DNA from: Pseudomonas sp. Tri1
Lineage (GTDB): Bacteria > Pseudomonadota > Gammaproteobacteria > Pseudomonadales > Pseudomonadaceae
NCBI RefSeq assembly: GCF_017968885.1
Contig: NZ_CP072913.1
Span: 4,014,001 to 4,078,000 of the forward strand
Direction of reading: 5' to 3'
DNA length: 64,000 bases
Positions 26,976 to 36,836 of this stretch are shown here, piece by piece. The notes beneath the pieces were generated by a model, which saw nothing but the letters and a program-made list of their open reading frames with translations, was not told the origin of the DNA and did no database searches. How positions within the stretch are numbered: the first letter of the stretch is position 1; each line of letters starts with the position of its first letter. The position numbers and the translations under genes are program-made.

Positions 26976-28091
26976 ATGCGTGAACTCGGTATCGGTCTGA
27001 TTGGCACCGGCTTCATGGGCCGTGCCCATGCGCTGGCGTTCCACAACGCCAAGGCGGTCTTCGACCTCCCCCTGAACCTGACACTGGCGGCCCTGGCCGA
27101 CGCCGATCCCCAGCGTGCCCGGCAATGCGCCCAGAGCTGGGGGTTCGCGACGGCCCACAGTGACTGGCAACAACTGATCGACGACCCGAAGGTCCATCTG
27201 ATCGCCATCACCACCCCCAACCATTTGCACTTCCCCATGGCCATGGCTGCCCTGGCGGCGGGCAAGCCGGTCTATTGCGAAAAACCCCTGGCGGTATCCC
27301 TGGAGCAAGCCGAGCAGATGCAGCAGGCGGCCAAGACCGCCGGCGTGGTAACACGGGTCGGCTACAACTATCAGCACAACCCGATCATCCAACTGGCGCG
27401 GGACATGATCCAACGCGGCGAACTGGGGCAGATCATCAGTTTCCAGGGCGAATTCAGCGAAGACTTCATGGCCGACCCGAGCTCGCCGTGGTCATGGCGC
27501 TGCGAAGCCGCCCACGCCGGTGGCGCACTGGCCGACCTGGGCAGTCACTTGCTGGCCATGGCTCGTCACCTGTTGGGCGATGTCCAAGCGGTATGCGCCG
27601 ACAGCCAGACCGTGCACCACCAACGCCCCGCCAGCGCCGGCAACGCCGAACAACGCGCCATCGCGGTAGACGACCAGGTCCACGCCCTGCTGCGTTTCGC
27701 CAATGGCGCCCGAGGTACGGTGAGCAGCAGTTGGCTCAAGCACGGCTACAAGAACCACCTGAGCTTCGAGATCAGCGGCACCCTCGGCACGCTGGCGTTC
27801 GATCAGGAACGGCTCAACGAACTGCGCCTGTGCCGCGTCGGTCAGGCAGGTTTCCAGCGGCTGCTGGCCGGTCCGGATTTACCGGGGTATGCCGCGTTCA
27901 GTCCGGCGGCCGGGCATCAGTTGGGGTACAACGAATTGAAGACGCTGGAGGTGCAGGAACTGGTCATGGCCCTCGCAGGCAAAGGTGGCAACGGCACCGA
28001 TTTTGCCGAAGCCTGGGAAGTGGAGCGGCTGGCGACGGCGATTCGGTTGGCGGCGCGGGAGCAGCGGTGGGTGAAAATCAGCGAGCTGTAA
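26976..28091 (+). CDS. Gfo/Idh/MocA-family oxidoreductase, probable inositol-regulon dehydrogenase
   Basis: NAD(P)-dependent sugar or polyol dehydrogenase of 371 residues. The Rossmann motif is GLIGTGFMGRAHA, the family lysine is in YCEKPLAV, and the His/Asp pair is in ALADLGSHLLAMARHL. It stands alone, away from the iol cluster, but its promoter holds the same paired GGAA-N6-TTCC sites as iolC. I therefore infer a role with an inositol isomer or derivative such as scyllo-inositol or a methylated inositol. No other gene follows in the same direction. Confidence 0.82.
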   Translation: MRELGIGLIGTGFMGRAHALAFHNAKAVFDLPLNLTLAALADADPQRARQCAQSWGFATAHSDWQQLIDDPKVHLIAITTPNHLHFPMAMAALAAGKPVYCEKPLAVSLEQAEQMQQAAKTAGVVTRVGYNYQHNPIIQLARDMIQRGELGQIISFQGEFSEDFMADPSSPWSWRCEAAHAGGALADLGSHLLAMARHLLGDVQAVCADSQTVHHQRPASAGNAEQRAIAVDDQVHALLRFANGARGTVSSSWLKHGYKNHLSFEISGTLGTLAFDQERLNELRLCRVGQAGFQRLLAGPDLPGYAAFSPAAGHQLGYNELKTLEVQELVMALAGKGGNGTDFAEAWEVERLATAIRLAAREQRWVKISEL

Positions 28092-28134
28092 CCGCTCGTT
28101 CGCTGCACCTTGTAAGCCCTCTGTGGCGAGGTGT

Positions 28135-29583
28135 TCAGTTTCGATTTAGGGTTTGCAACTCAACCAACCGCCCCGCCAACGCCTTGGCCTGGCTCGCAAC
28201 GTCGGTCACGGCGGTGCTTTCCCACCACATTCCGCGCAGTGGCGGGCCCATGGCGAACAGCCGCTCGGCAGGCTCGCCTTGGGCGTCCAGCACCGCCCCA
28301 TCACGCCGCGCGGCGATGCCCAGGGCCAATGGGCCGGGCTGGATCAGACCACGGGCCAGCAACTGCTGCGGCAACGGTCGCGCCACCCGGCGCCAGTCAT
28401 ATTCGATGCCGCTGGAGTTGATCAATGCCGCGCCCTGCACCACGGTCAGGCCAGCCTCGCCTCGTCGGCGGATGTGAATCGCCAGCGCCCCTTCGGCGGA
28501 TGACGCCAGGCCCTTGAACGACGCCGCCTGGATCCGCAACCGCCCTTCCCCATGCAAACGCGTCACCAGTTCCGCGCTCAACGGTGGCGAGCGATGATGA
28601 TGGCTCTCCCACCACGGCCGTACATGCCGGACGAACTGCCGACGTTGCACATCGCTGGCCTGGTTCCACAAACGCCCGATGTGTGCGCGCACGGTGTCCA
28701 GCGGTGCCTGCCAATCGATGCCTTGGGTCTGGGCCTGGCGGCATTGCTCACGCAGGGCCCGCATCAACTGGCGCGGCGAACGCAGGCTGTGATCTTCGGC
28801 GAGGAAATCCACCCAGGCCGGCGGCTGGCGACGCACGTGGGGCAGCAGTCCATGACGGGAAAATACTTCGATAGGCCCGCGATGCCCGGCCTGTTCCAGC
28901 GACACCACGGCGTCGACCATGGTCAGTCCCGAGCCGATGATCAACACCGTGGACTGCGGGTCGAGCTGGCGCATCGCAGCCACATCCCAAGGATCCAGGG
29001 CCGCGGCATTCAAGCCGCTGGATTCGGTCTGCGGGGTGCGCGCCGCCGGGAACATGCCGGTGGCCAGCACCGCGAAACGGCCACGCAAGATTTGGCCATC
29101 GTCCAGTGTCACCATCACGGCATCGTCGGCAAGCCGCAGGTCCACGGCCTCCCCGCGCACATGCTCGGCGGTCGAACCGTTTTGTGCACCCAACTCGCGA
29201 GCCTCGGCCAGGCGTTGCTGCACATAGAGGCCGAACATCCCCCGGGGTGGGAACAACTCGCTGATCGGCACGTGCTGCTGATCCGATTCGGGCCAGCCGC
29301 CGGCTTCGACGAACGCGGTGAGCCATTGGGTCAGGTCATCGGCGTTGTCCGGATCGACACTCATGCGCGCCGCGTTGCCGTTCAAGGTATGGCCCAACTC
29401 CACAGCGCTGTAGGCCTCGCCCCGACCCAATTCGCTGCGAGGCTCGACAATCAACACCTCGCGTCGGCCCGGCAGGCGCAGCAACTGCGCCGCCAGCATG
29501 GCGCCGCTCAGGCCGCCGCCGATGATCAGGATGTCCGCCTCGCGGGTGATGTCACGCTCATGTCGATCCAGCGCTGTGTCCAT
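28135..29583 (-). CDS. FAD/NAD(P)-binding protein, COG4529-like
   Basis: 482-residue flavoprotein. The FAD-binding motif is IIGGGLSGAMLAAQLL near residue 20, with a second dinucleotide site VLIIGSGLTMVDAVVSL near residue 215 and a motif LATGMFP. This arrangement is that of the YdhS/COG4529 family of putative hydroxylases or oxidases, whose substrates are poorly known. GGAGAG precedes the ATG. It begins 15 bases after the XRE-cupin gene in the same direction, so that regulator probably controls it. Confidence 0.8.
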   Translation of the reverse strand: MDTALDRHERDITREADILIIGGGLSGAMLAAQLLRLPGRREVLIVEPRSELGRGEAYSAVELGHTLNGNAARMSVDPDNADDLTQWLTAFVEAGGWPESDQQHVPISELFPPRGMFGLYVQQRLAEARELGAQNGSTAEHVRGEAVDLRLADDAVMVTLDDGQILRGRFAVLATGMFPAARTPQTESSGLNAAALDPWDVAAMRQLDPQSTVLIIGSGLTMVDAVVSLEQAGHRGPIEVFSRHGLLPHVRRQPPAWVDFLAEDHSLRSPRQLMRALREQCRQAQTQGIDWQAPLDTVRAHIGRLWNQASDVQRRQFVRHVRPWWESHHHRSPPLSAELVTRLHGEGRLRIQAASFKGLASSAEGALAIHIRRRGEAGLTVVQGAALINSSGIEYDWRRVARPLPQQLLARGLIQPGPLALGIAARRDGAVLDAQGEPAERLFAMGPPLRGMWWESTAVTDVASQAKALAGRLVELQTLNRN

Positions 29584-29598
29584 ACCGCTCTCCAGGAA

Positions 29599-30174
29599 TC
29601 AAATCACCACATTGCGTACGAATCTCGCCGCCACCGGGCCATCGTTGCGATAAGCATGGGGCTGGTTGCTGGCGAACATGAAAAACTCACCAGCACTGAT
29701 GCGGCGCTCTTCGTCGCCCAACAACAGGGTCAGGCAGCCCTCGAACACATAGAGCTGCTCGCTCCAGCCGTCGGCGTCGGGTTCGGAATGGTAATGCTCG
29801 CCGGGCTCCAGGCGCCATTCCCAAAGTTCGACTTCGCGACTGGCAGTGGCTTTTGCCAGCAGCACGGCTTTGCTGCCGGGAATGGTGCCGGCCCAGGCCA
29901 ACTCGTTGATGCGGCTCGGATCGCGGGCGTCGGGGGCCTGGATCAAGTCGCTGAAGGCCACGTTTAGGGCCTCGGCGACACGGTCCAGGGTGGTCAGGCT
30001 GACATTTTTTTCCCCGGCTTCTATAGCCACCAGCATGCGCCGGCTGACCCCGGACAGTTCCGCCAGCGCGGTCTGGCTGAGCTGCGCGGCATGCCGCAGG
30101 CGGCGGACGTTCTGGCTGACGTGTTGCAGGACGGACGCCCGCTGGCCGTTTTCTTTGTGCACTATATTGCTCAC
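29599..30174 (-). CDS. XRE-family transcriptional regulator with cupin sensor domain
   Basis: 191 residues: a helix-turn-helix at about 18-72 (LSQTALAELSGVSRRMLVAI) and a C-terminal cupin at about 110-188 (GEHYHSEPDADGWSEQLYV). Such proteins bind a small ligand in the cupin and regulate adjacent transport or catabolic genes. The likely start is a GTG at 30174; a perfect TATAAT on the minus strand would place transcription start about nine bases before it, leaving no room for a ribosome site, so the message may be nearly leaderless. It is divergent from an EamA exporter and cotranscribed with the flavoprotein. Confidence 0.85.
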   Translation of the reverse strand: MSNIVHKENGQRASVLQHVSQNVRRLRHAAQLSQTALAELSGVSRRMLVAIEAGEKNVSLTTLDRVAEALNVAFSDLIQAPDARDPSRINELAWAGTIPGSKAVLLAKATASREVELWEWRLEPGEHYHSEPDADGWSEQLYVFEGCLTLLLGDEERRISAGEFFMFASNQPHAYRNDGPVAARFVRNVVI

Positions 30175-30189
30175 ATGCTAGGGCTGCGC

Positions 30190-30195
30190 ATTATA
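30190..30195 (-). promoter_or_regulatory. Predicted -10 element for the XRE-cupin gene
   Basis: The minus strand reads TATAAT here. A direct repeat GCGCATT at 30186-30192 and 30210-30216 brackets the element and could be an autoregulatory site. The -35 region is poor. Confidence 0.4.
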
Positions 30196-30246
30196 CTGCC
30201 CAACTTCGGGCGCATTGTGCGTCCGCCTCAAGTGGCGCGCAAGGTC

Positions 30247-31179
30247 ATGACACCGGTGAACTCCCCTCAAGCTTCCTCCCGCTTCTCAAGGTTCAGCAAA
30301 GCTGAATGCGTGCTGGTGTTGATCACCATGATCTGGGGCGGAACCTTCTTGTTGGTGCAGCACGCCATGACCGTCAGCGGGCCGATGTTTTTCGTTGGTC
30401 TGCGCTTCGCCGCCGCGGCGGGGTTTGTCGCACTGTTCTCCTGGCGGCATCTGCGGGACCTGACCCTGTTCGAGCTCAAGGCCGGGAGCTTCATCGGCGT
30501 GGCGATCATGCTCGGCTATGGCTTGCAAACGGTCGGCCTGCAAACCATTCCCAGCAGCCAGTCGGCGTTCATCACCGCGCTGTACGTACCCTTCGTGCCG
30601 CTGTTGCAGTGGCTGGTGCTGGGCCGCCGGCCTGGCCTGATGCCGAGCATCGGCATCATGCTGGCGTTCACCGGGCTGATGCTGGTGTCAGGTCCTGCGG
30701 GTGCTTCGCTGAATTTCAGTGCCGGCGAAATTGCCACGCTGATCAGCGCCATCGCGATTGCCGCCGAGATCATCCTGATCAGCGCCTATGCCGGCCAGGT
30801 CGATGTGCGCCGGGTGACCGTGGTGCAACTGGCAAGCACGGCGGTGCTGGCATTCTTGATGGTAGTACCGACCCAGGAAACCATTCCGGATTTTTCCTGG
30901 TTGCTGCTGGTCAGCGCCGTCGGCCTGGGGGCCGCCAGCGCAGCGATCCAGGTAGCGATGAACTGGGCGCAGAAAAGCGTCTCGCCGACCCGCGCCACGC
31001 TGATCTATGCCGGCGAGCCAGTGTGGGCCGGCATCGCCGGGCGCCTGGCGGGCGAGCGCCTGCCAGCGATTGCCTTGTTCGGCGCAGCGCTGATCGTCGC
31101 GGCGGTGATTGTCAGTGAACTGAAGACCCGCAGCAAAGGTGCTGTCGAAGTGGATGAGGTGCTAGAGCGCGAGCAGTGA
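30247..31179 (+). CDS. EamA/DMT-family transporter
   Basis: 310 residues with ten predicted membrane helices in two EamA halves, for example MIWGGTFLLVQHAM in the first and the second repeat beginning near residue 160. This family exports amino acids or other metabolites across the inner membrane. The ATG at 30247 starts just before the first helix, and the frame upstream is antisense to the regulator gene. Divergent arrangement with the XRE-cupin protein suggests that the regulator controls this exporter. Confidence 0.85.
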   Translation: MTPVNSPQASSRFSRFSKAECVLVLITMIWGGTFLLVQHAMTVSGPMFFVGLRFAAAAGFVALFSWRHLRDLTLFELKAGSFIGVAIMLGYGLQTVGLQTIPSSQSAFITALYVPFVPLLQWLVLGRRPGLMPSIGIMLAFTGLMLVSGPAGASLNFSAGEIATLISAIAIAAEIILISAYAGQVDVRRVTVVQLASTAVLAFLMVVPTQETIPDFSWLLLVSAVGLGAASAAIQVAMNWAQKSVSPTRATLIYAGEPVWAGIAGRLAGERLPAIALFGAALIVAAVIVSELKTRSKGAVEVDEVLEREQ

Positions 31180-31400
31180 GGCCGGTGGACCAGCGCAATA
31201 GCGGCGAGCAAAATCCCCTCGCCACAGGTGATGTGTATCACGCGGTATTTGTGGCTAGCTCTGACTCCGCGTCTCCTCGCCAAAATAACGCAAAGTCAGA
31301 AAACTCCGTCCACTTTGTAGGATTCTGCGACACCCTCGCGGTTGGTGATCGGGGATACGCCACGTATGATCCCTGCTACTCACCCGCCGAATAGAAGCCT

Positions 31401-34325
31401 ATGTCACTGATAGTTCTATTGCTTTTGCCCTTCATCGGCAGCTGTGTCGCGGCGCTGCTGCCGCATAACGCCCGTAACGCCGAATCATTGCTGGCGGGCC
31501 TCGTGGCCCTGGTCGGCACCGTTCAGGTGGCCTTGTTGTACCCGCAGATCGCCGACGGCGGCGTGATCCGTGAGCAATATTCCTGGTTGCCCAGCCTCGG
31601 CCTGGATTTCGTGCTGCGCCTGGATGGTTTTGCCTGGCTGTTTTCCTTGCTGGTGCTGGGCATCGGCACACTGGTGTCGCTGTACGCCCGCTACTACATG
31701 TCGCCGGACGATCCGGTGCCGCGCTTCTTTGCCTTTTTCCTGGCGTTCATGGGCGCCATGCTCGGGCTGGTGATCTCCGGCAACCTGATCCAGATGGTGT
31801 TCTTCTGGGAGCTGACCAGCCTGTTCTCGTTCCTGCTGATCGGCTACTGGCACCACCGCGCTGACGCCCGGCGCGGTGCCTACATGGCCTTGATGGTGAC
31901 CGGGGCCGGCGGGCTGTGCCTGTTGGCCGGAGTGATGCTGCTCGGCCATGTGGTGGGCAGCTATGACCTGGACAAGGTCCTCGCCGCTGGCGATCTGATC
32001 CGCGCCCATGCCCTCTACCCCACCCTGCTCTCGCTGATCCTGATCGGCGCCCTGAGCAAAAGCGCCCAGTTCCCTTTCCATTTCTGGCTGCCCCACGCCA
32101 TGGCCGCGCCGACGCCGGTGTCGGCCTATCTGCACTCGGCGACCATGGTCAAGGCCGGGGTGTTCCTGTTGGCGCGGTTGTGGCCAGCGCTGTCGGGCAG
32201 TGAACAATGGTTCTATATCGTCGGCGGCGCGGGGGCCTGTACTTTGCTGCTGGGCGCCTACTGCGCAATGTTCCAGAACGATCTCAAAGGGCTGCTGGCC
32301 TACTCCACCATCAGCCACCTCGGGTTGATCACCCTGCTGCTGGGCCTGAACAGTCCACTGGCGGCGGTGGCGGCGGTGTTTCATATCCTCAACCACGCCA
32401 CCTTCAAGGCCTCGCTGTTCATGGCCGCCGGGATCATCGACCACGAAAGCGGTACCCGCGACATTCGCAAGCTCAGCGGCCTGGTGCGGCTGATTCCGTT
32501 CACCGCGACCCTGGCGATGGTGGCCAGCGCGGCAATGGCCGGGGTGCCGCTGCTCAATGGTTTCCTGTCCAAGGAAATGTTTTTCGCCGAGACCGTGTTC
32601 ATTTCCGCCACGGCCTGGGTCGAGTTGACGCTACCGATCATCGCCACCATCGCCGGGACCTTCAGCGTCGCCTACTCCCTGCGCTTCACCGTGGACGTGT
32701 TCTTCGGCCCCACCGCCACCGACCTGCCCCATACCCCCCACGAGCCGCCGCGCTGGATGCGCGCGCCGGTGGAGTTGCTGGTGTTCACCTGCCTGGTGGT
32801 GGGGATTTTCCCGGCCCAGGTGGTCGGCTCGTTGCTCGCCGCTGCGGCGTTGCCGGTGGTGGGCGGCACCTTGCCCGAGTACAGCCTGGCGATCTGGCAT
32901 GGCCTCAACGCGCCGATGATCATGAGCCTGGTGGCGATGTCCGGCGGCATCGTGCTGTACCTGCTGTTGCGTAACCAGTTCAGGCAAGGGCACATCAAGC
33001 ACCCTCCGTTCATTGGCCGGCTCAGCGGCAAGCGGTTGTTCGAACGCTGCCTGGTGCTGATGATGCGCCAGAGCCGGCGGCTGGAACGGCTGATCAGCAC
33101 CCGTCGCCTGCAGGCCCAGTTGTTCTGGCTGGTGCTGGCTGCGGTGCTCGCCGGGTTGATCCCGATGCTGCACAGCACGCTGGTCTGGGGTGACCGGCCG
33201 AAAATCCCCGGCTCCATCGTCTTCGTCTGCCTCTGGCTGCTGGCGATCGCCTGTGCCCTGGGCGCGGCCTGGCAGGCCAAGTATCACCGGCTCGCGGCCC
33301 TGACCATGGTCAGCGTCTGCGGCCTGATGACCTGCGTGACCTTCGTCTGGTTCTCCGCGCCCGACCTGGCCTTGACGCAACTGGTGGTGGAAGTGGTGAC
33401 CACGGTGCTGATTCTGCTCGGCTTGCGCTGGCTGCCACGGCGGATCGAGGATGCCTCGCCCCGGCCCAATAGCGAACGGCGCGCACGCATCCGGCGCTTG
33501 CGAGACTTGCTGTTATCCGTCGCGGTGGGGGGTGGCATGGCGCTGCTGGCCTACGCGATGCTGACCCGGCAGACGCCCAACGACATTTCTTCGTTCTACC
33601 TCAGCCGTGCCCTGCCCGAAGGTGGCGGCAGCAATGTGGTGAACGTGATGCTGGTGGACTTCCGTGGCTTCGACACCCTGGGAGAAATCACCGTGCTGGT
33701 GGCGGTGGCCCTGGCGGTGTTCGCCCTGCTACGACGGTTTCGTCCACCGAAGGAAAGCATGCAACTGCCGGCGCAACAGCGCCTGCTGGCGCCGGACGTG
33801 GTCACCGACCTGGTCAACCCACGCCATGCCAGCGACACCGCGTTGGGCTTCATGATGGTGCCGTCGGTGCTGGTACGCCTGCTGCTGCCGATTGCCCTGG
33901 TGGTGTCGTTCTACCTGTTCATGCGCGGACACAACCAACCCGGCGGCGGCTTCGTGGCCGGGCTGGTGATGTCGGTGGCGTTCATCCTTCAGTACATGGT
34001 CGCCGGCACCCAGTGGGTCGAGGCGCAAATGAGCCTGCGACCACTGCGTTGGATGGGCACTGGGCTGTTGTTCGCCACGGCCACGGGGCTTGGGGCGATG
34101 GTGGTGGGTTATCCGTTCCTGACCACCCACACCTGGCATTTCCACTTGCCGCTGCTGGGCGACATTCACCTGGCCAGCGCACTGTTCTTCGACATCGGCG
34201 TGTACGCCGTGGTGGTCGGCTCGACACTGTTGATCCTTACCGCCCTGGCTCACCAGTCGGTACGAGCCCATAAGCCGGGCCTGCAAGCCAAACCCGTCGC
34301 CCCCGTCAAAGGAGCCACCGCCTGA
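31401..34325 (+). CDS. mrpA: Monovalent cation/H+ antiporter subunit A (MrpA/B fusion, PhaAB-like)
   Basis: Largest subunit of the Mrp sodium (or potassium)/proton antiporter, 974 residues in the inner membrane. The NuoL-like part covers about residues 1-560 and includes LFSFLLIGYWHHRADARRGA and FPFHFWLPHAMAAPTPVSAY, with conserved charged residues for proton transfer. A DUF4040-like section follows near 610-690, and the MrpB domain lies at about 800-945 (FLFMRGHNQPGGGFVAGLVM). The fusion of A and B is usual in Pseudomonas. It heads a six-gene operon with one-base or four-base overlaps. Confidence 0.95.
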   Translation: MSLIVLLLLPFIGSCVAALLPHNARNAESLLAGLVALVGTVQVALLYPQIADGGVIREQYSWLPSLGLDFVLRLDGFAWLFSLLVLGIGTLVSLYARYYMSPDDPVPRFFAFFLAFMGAMLGLVISGNLIQMVFFWELTSLFSFLLIGYWHHRADARRGAYMALMVTGAGGLCLLAGVMLLGHVVGSYDLDKVLAAGDLIRAHALYPTLLSLILIGALSKSAQFPFHFWLPHAMAAPTPVSAYLHSATMVKAGVFLLARLWPALSGSEQWFYIVGGAGACTLLLGAYCAMFQNDLKGLLAYSTISHLGLITLLLGLNSPLAAVAAVFHILNHATFKASLFMAAGIIDHESGTRDIRKLSGLVRLIPFTATLAMVASAAMAGVPLLNGFLSKEMFFAETVFISATAWVELTLPIIATIAGTFSVAYSLRFTVDVFFGPTATDLPHTPHEPPRWMRAPVELLVFTCLVVGIFPAQVVGSLLAAAALPVVGGTLPEYSLAIWHGLNAPMIMSLVAMSGGIVLYLLLRNQFRQGHIKHPPFIGRLSGKRLFERCLVLMMRQSRRLERLISTRRLQAQLFWLVLAAVLAGLIPMLHSTLVWGDRPKIPGSIVFVCLWLLAIACALGAAWQAKYHRLAALTMVSVCGLMTCVTFVWFSAPDLALTQLVVEVVTTVLILLGLRWLPRRIEDASPRPNSERRARIRRLRDLLLSVAVGGGMALLAYAMLTRQTPNDISSFYLSRALPEGGGSNVVNVMLVDFRGFDTLGEITVLVAVALAVFALLRRFRPPKESMQLPAQQRLLAPDVVTDLVNPRHASDTALGFMMVPSVLVRLLLPIALVVSFYLFMRGHNQPGGGFVAGLVMSVAFILQYMVAGTQWVEAQMSLRPLRWMGTGLLFATATGLGAMVVGYPFLTTHTWHFHLPLLGDIHLASALFFDIGVYAVVVGSTLLILTALAHQSVRAHKPGLQAKPVAPVKGATA

Positions 34326-34669
34326 TGGAAGAAGTCATCGCAATCGCTATCGGCGTACTGGCCGCCTCCGGTGTCTGGCTGGTGTTGCGGCCTCGGACCT
34401 TCCAGGTGGTCATGGGCCTGTGCCTGCTGTCCTACGGCGTCAACCTGTTTATCTTCAGCATGGGCAGCCTGTTCATCGGCAAGGAGCCGATCATCAAGGA
34501 CGGCGTGCCCCAGGACCTGCTGCACTACACCGACCCGCTGCCCCAGGCCCTGGTGCTGACCGCTATCGTCATCAGCTTCGCCATGACCGCGCTGTTCCTG
34601 GTGGTGCTGCTGGCGTCCCGGGGCCTGACCGGTACCGACCACGTGGACGGCCGGGAGCCCAAGGAATGA
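34325..34669 (+). CDS. mrpC: Monovalent cation/H+ antiporter subunit C
   Basis: 114-residue NuoK-like protein with three membrane helices. The middle of the protein has the family stretch LCLLSYGVNLFIFSMG, and the later helix holds ALVLTAIVISFAMTALFLVV. Its ATG shares a base with the mrpA stop and its stop overlaps the mrpD start. Confidence 0.93.
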   Translation: MEEVIAIAIGVLAASGVWLVLRPRTFQVVMGLCLLSYGVNLFIFSMGSLFIGKEPIIKDGVPQDLLHYTDPLPQALVLTAIVISFAMTALFLVVLLASRGLTGTDHVDGREPKE

Positions 34670-36351
34670 TGTTGACGCCCCATCTGATCGCCGCGCCCAT
34701 CCTGTTGCCGCTGCTGACCGCCGCGCTGATGCTGATGCTCGGTGAAAAGCACCGCCCACTCAAAGCGCGGATCAACCTGTTCTCCAGCCTGCTGGGCCTG
34801 GGCATCGCCGTGTTGTTGCTGCGTTGGACCCAGGACCAGGCCCTGCCCGCCTCCATCGGCGTGTACCTGCCTGGCAACTGGCAAGCGCCGTTCGGCATCG
34901 TCCTGGTGGTCGATCGTCTGTCAGCGCTGATGCTGGTGCTGACCGGCATCATCGGCGTCAGCGCCCTGCTGTTCGCCACCGCCCGTTGGGACCGCGCCGG
35001 GGCGAGTTTCCATGCCCTGTTCCAGATCCAGCTGATGGGCCTCTACGGGGCCTTCCTGACGGCGGACCTGTTCAACCTGTTCGTGTTCTTCGAGGTGCTG
35101 CTGGCGGCCTCCTACGGTTTGATGCTGCACGGCTCGGGCCGGGCGCGGGTGTCGTCGGGCTTGCATTACATTTCCATCAACCTGCTCGCCTCGTCGCTGT
35201 TTCTGATCGGCGCGGCGCTGATCTATGGCGTCACCGGCACCTTGAACATGGCCGACCTGGCCTTGAAGGTGCCGCTGGTGCCGGAAGCCGACCGCGGCCT
35301 GCTGCACGCCGGGGCAGGCATCCTCGCGGTGGCATTTCTGGCCAAGGCCGGCATGTGGCCGCTGAACTTCTGGCTGGTGCCGGCCTACAGTGCCGCCAGT
35401 GCGCCGGTGGCGGCGCTGTTCGCGATCATGACCAAGGTCGGCGTCTACACGATCCTGCGCCTGTGGACGTTGCTGTTCTCCAGCCAGGCCGGTGCCTCGG
35501 CGTTTTTTGGCGCCGACTGGCTGGTCTACGGCGGCATGGCGACGATCGTCTGCGCGGCCATCGCCATTCTCGCGGCGCAACGCCTGGAGCGCATGGCCAG
35601 TCTGAGTATCCTGGTCTCGGCCGGAATCTTGCTGTCGGCCATTGGTTTTGCCCAGCCGAACCTGGTGGGCGCGGCGCTGTTTTATCTGGTGAGCTCGACC
35701 CTGGCGCTTTGCGCACTGTTCCTGCTGGCCGAGTTGGTCGAACGCTCGCGCTCGGCCAATGAAGCGGGCCTGGACGACGACTTCGACACGCTGCCGCGAC
35801 CGCTGGAGTCCTTGCAACCGCCCAAGGGCATCAACCTCGACGACGAGCAGAAAGCCGTGGTCGGCCAAGTGATTCCCTGGACCATGGCCTTTCTCGGCTT
35901 GAGTTTCATCTTCTGCGCACTGTTGATTATCGGCATGCCGCCGCTCTCGGGGTTCATCGGCAAGCTGGGGCTGCTGAGCGCGTTGCTCAATCCCCAGGGG
36001 TTGGGGGCCAGCGCCGGGGCGCCGGTGTCGAACCAGGCGTGGGGCCTGCTGGCGCTGTTGATCCTGTCGGGGCTGGCCTCGTTGATCGCATTTTCGCGCC
36101 TGGGCATCCAGCGCTTCTGGACGCCACAGGAGCGTCCGTCGCCGTTGCTGCGGCCGTTCGAATGCCTGCCGATCATCGTCCTGCTGGGCCTGGGCATCGC
36201 CTTGACCTTCAAGGCCGAGCCGTTGCTGCGCTATACCCAGTCCGCCGCCGATGCGCTGAACAACCCTGAACACTATGTGATGGCGGTTCTGGCCACCCGC
36301 GCCGTGCCCAATCCCCAGGCCAGCACCGCATTGCCGCAGGTGCAACCATGA
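34666..36351 (+). CDS. mrpD: Monovalent cation/H+ antiporter subunit D
   Basis: NuoM/NuoN-like proton-channel subunit of 561 residues with about 14 helices. Family segments include LTADLFNLFVFFEVLLAASY near residue 130 and AKAGMWPLNFWLVPAYSAAS near residue 227. Two adjacent ATG codons (34666 and 34669) are possible; the second has better spacing from AAGG. The acidic insert near residues 365-400 (EAGLDDDFDTLPRPLE) is hydrophilic and would form a loop. Confidence 0.94.
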   Translation: MMLTPHLIAAPILLPLLTAALMLMLGEKHRPLKARINLFSSLLGLGIAVLLLRWTQDQALPASIGVYLPGNWQAPFGIVLVVDRLSALMLVLTGIIGVSALLFATARWDRAGASFHALFQIQLMGLYGAFLTADLFNLFVFFEVLLAASYGLMLHGSGRARVSSGLHYISINLLASSLFLIGAALIYGVTGTLNMADLALKVPLVPEADRGLLHAGAGILAVAFLAKAGMWPLNFWLVPAYSAASAPVAALFAIMTKVGVYTILRLWTLLFSSQAGASAFFGADWLVYGGMATIVCAAIAILAAQRLERMASLSILVSAGILLSAIGFAQPNLVGAALFYLVSSTLALCALFLLAELVERSRSANEAGLDDDFDTLPRPLESLQPPKGINLDDEQKAVVGQVIPWTMAFLGLSFIFCALLIIGMPPLSGFIGKLGLLSALLNPQGLGASAGAPVSNQAWGLLALLILSGLASLIAFSRLGIQRFWTPQERPSPLLRPFECLPIIVLLGLGIALTFKAEPLLRYTQSAADALNNPEHYVMAVLATRAVPNPQASTALPQVQP

Positions 36352-36836
36352 AGCGCCTGTTTCCCGCGCCGTGGCTGTCCCTGGCGCTCTGGTTGCTGTG
36401 GCTGGTATTGAACCTGTCCCTCAGCGCCGGACACTTGCTGCTCGGTGCCGCGCTGGGCTTGCTGGCACCTTTGATGATGCGCCCGCTGCGCCCGCGGCCC
36501 ATCCGCATCCGGCGGCCATGGGTGGTGTTGCGCTTGTTCTTGCTGGTAGGCCGCGACGTGCTGGCCTCGAACCTGACAGTGGCCTGGGGCGTGCTGAACG
36601 CCGGGCGCCGCCCACCTCGCTCGCGGTTCATCAAGGTGCCGCTGGACCTGCGCGATGCCAACGGCCTGGCGGCGTTGTCGATGATCACCACGGTGGTGCC
36701 CGGGACGGTCTGGTCGGAACTGGCGCTGGATCGCAGCATCCTGCTGATGCATGTGTTCGACCTGCAAGACGAGGCGTCATTCATCGCGCATTTCAAAGCC
36801 ACCTACGAGCGCCCGTTGACGGAGATTTTCGAATGA
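36348..36836 (+). CDS. mrpE: Monovalent cation/H+ antiporter subunit E
   Basis: 162-residue membrane protein of the MrpE family, with helices in the first third and a soluble C-terminal domain (LSMITTVVPGTVWSEL, then LLMHVFDLQDEASFI). It overlaps mrpD and mrpF by four bases each, so translation is coupled along the operon. Confidence 0.92.
   Translation: MKRLFPAPWLSLALWLLWLVLNLSLSAGHLLLGAALGLLAPLMMRPLRPRPIRIRRPWVVLRLFLLVGRDVLASNLTVAWGVLNAGRRPPRSRFIKVPLDLRDANGLAALSMITTVVPGTVWSELALDRSILLMHVFDLQDEASFIAHFKATYERPLTEIFE

Noticed and set aside
34921..36345. 474-codon minus-strand frame opposite mrpD
   Set aside because: The translation is Gln/Arg-rich and antisense to a membrane protein gene; such frames arise from codon bias.
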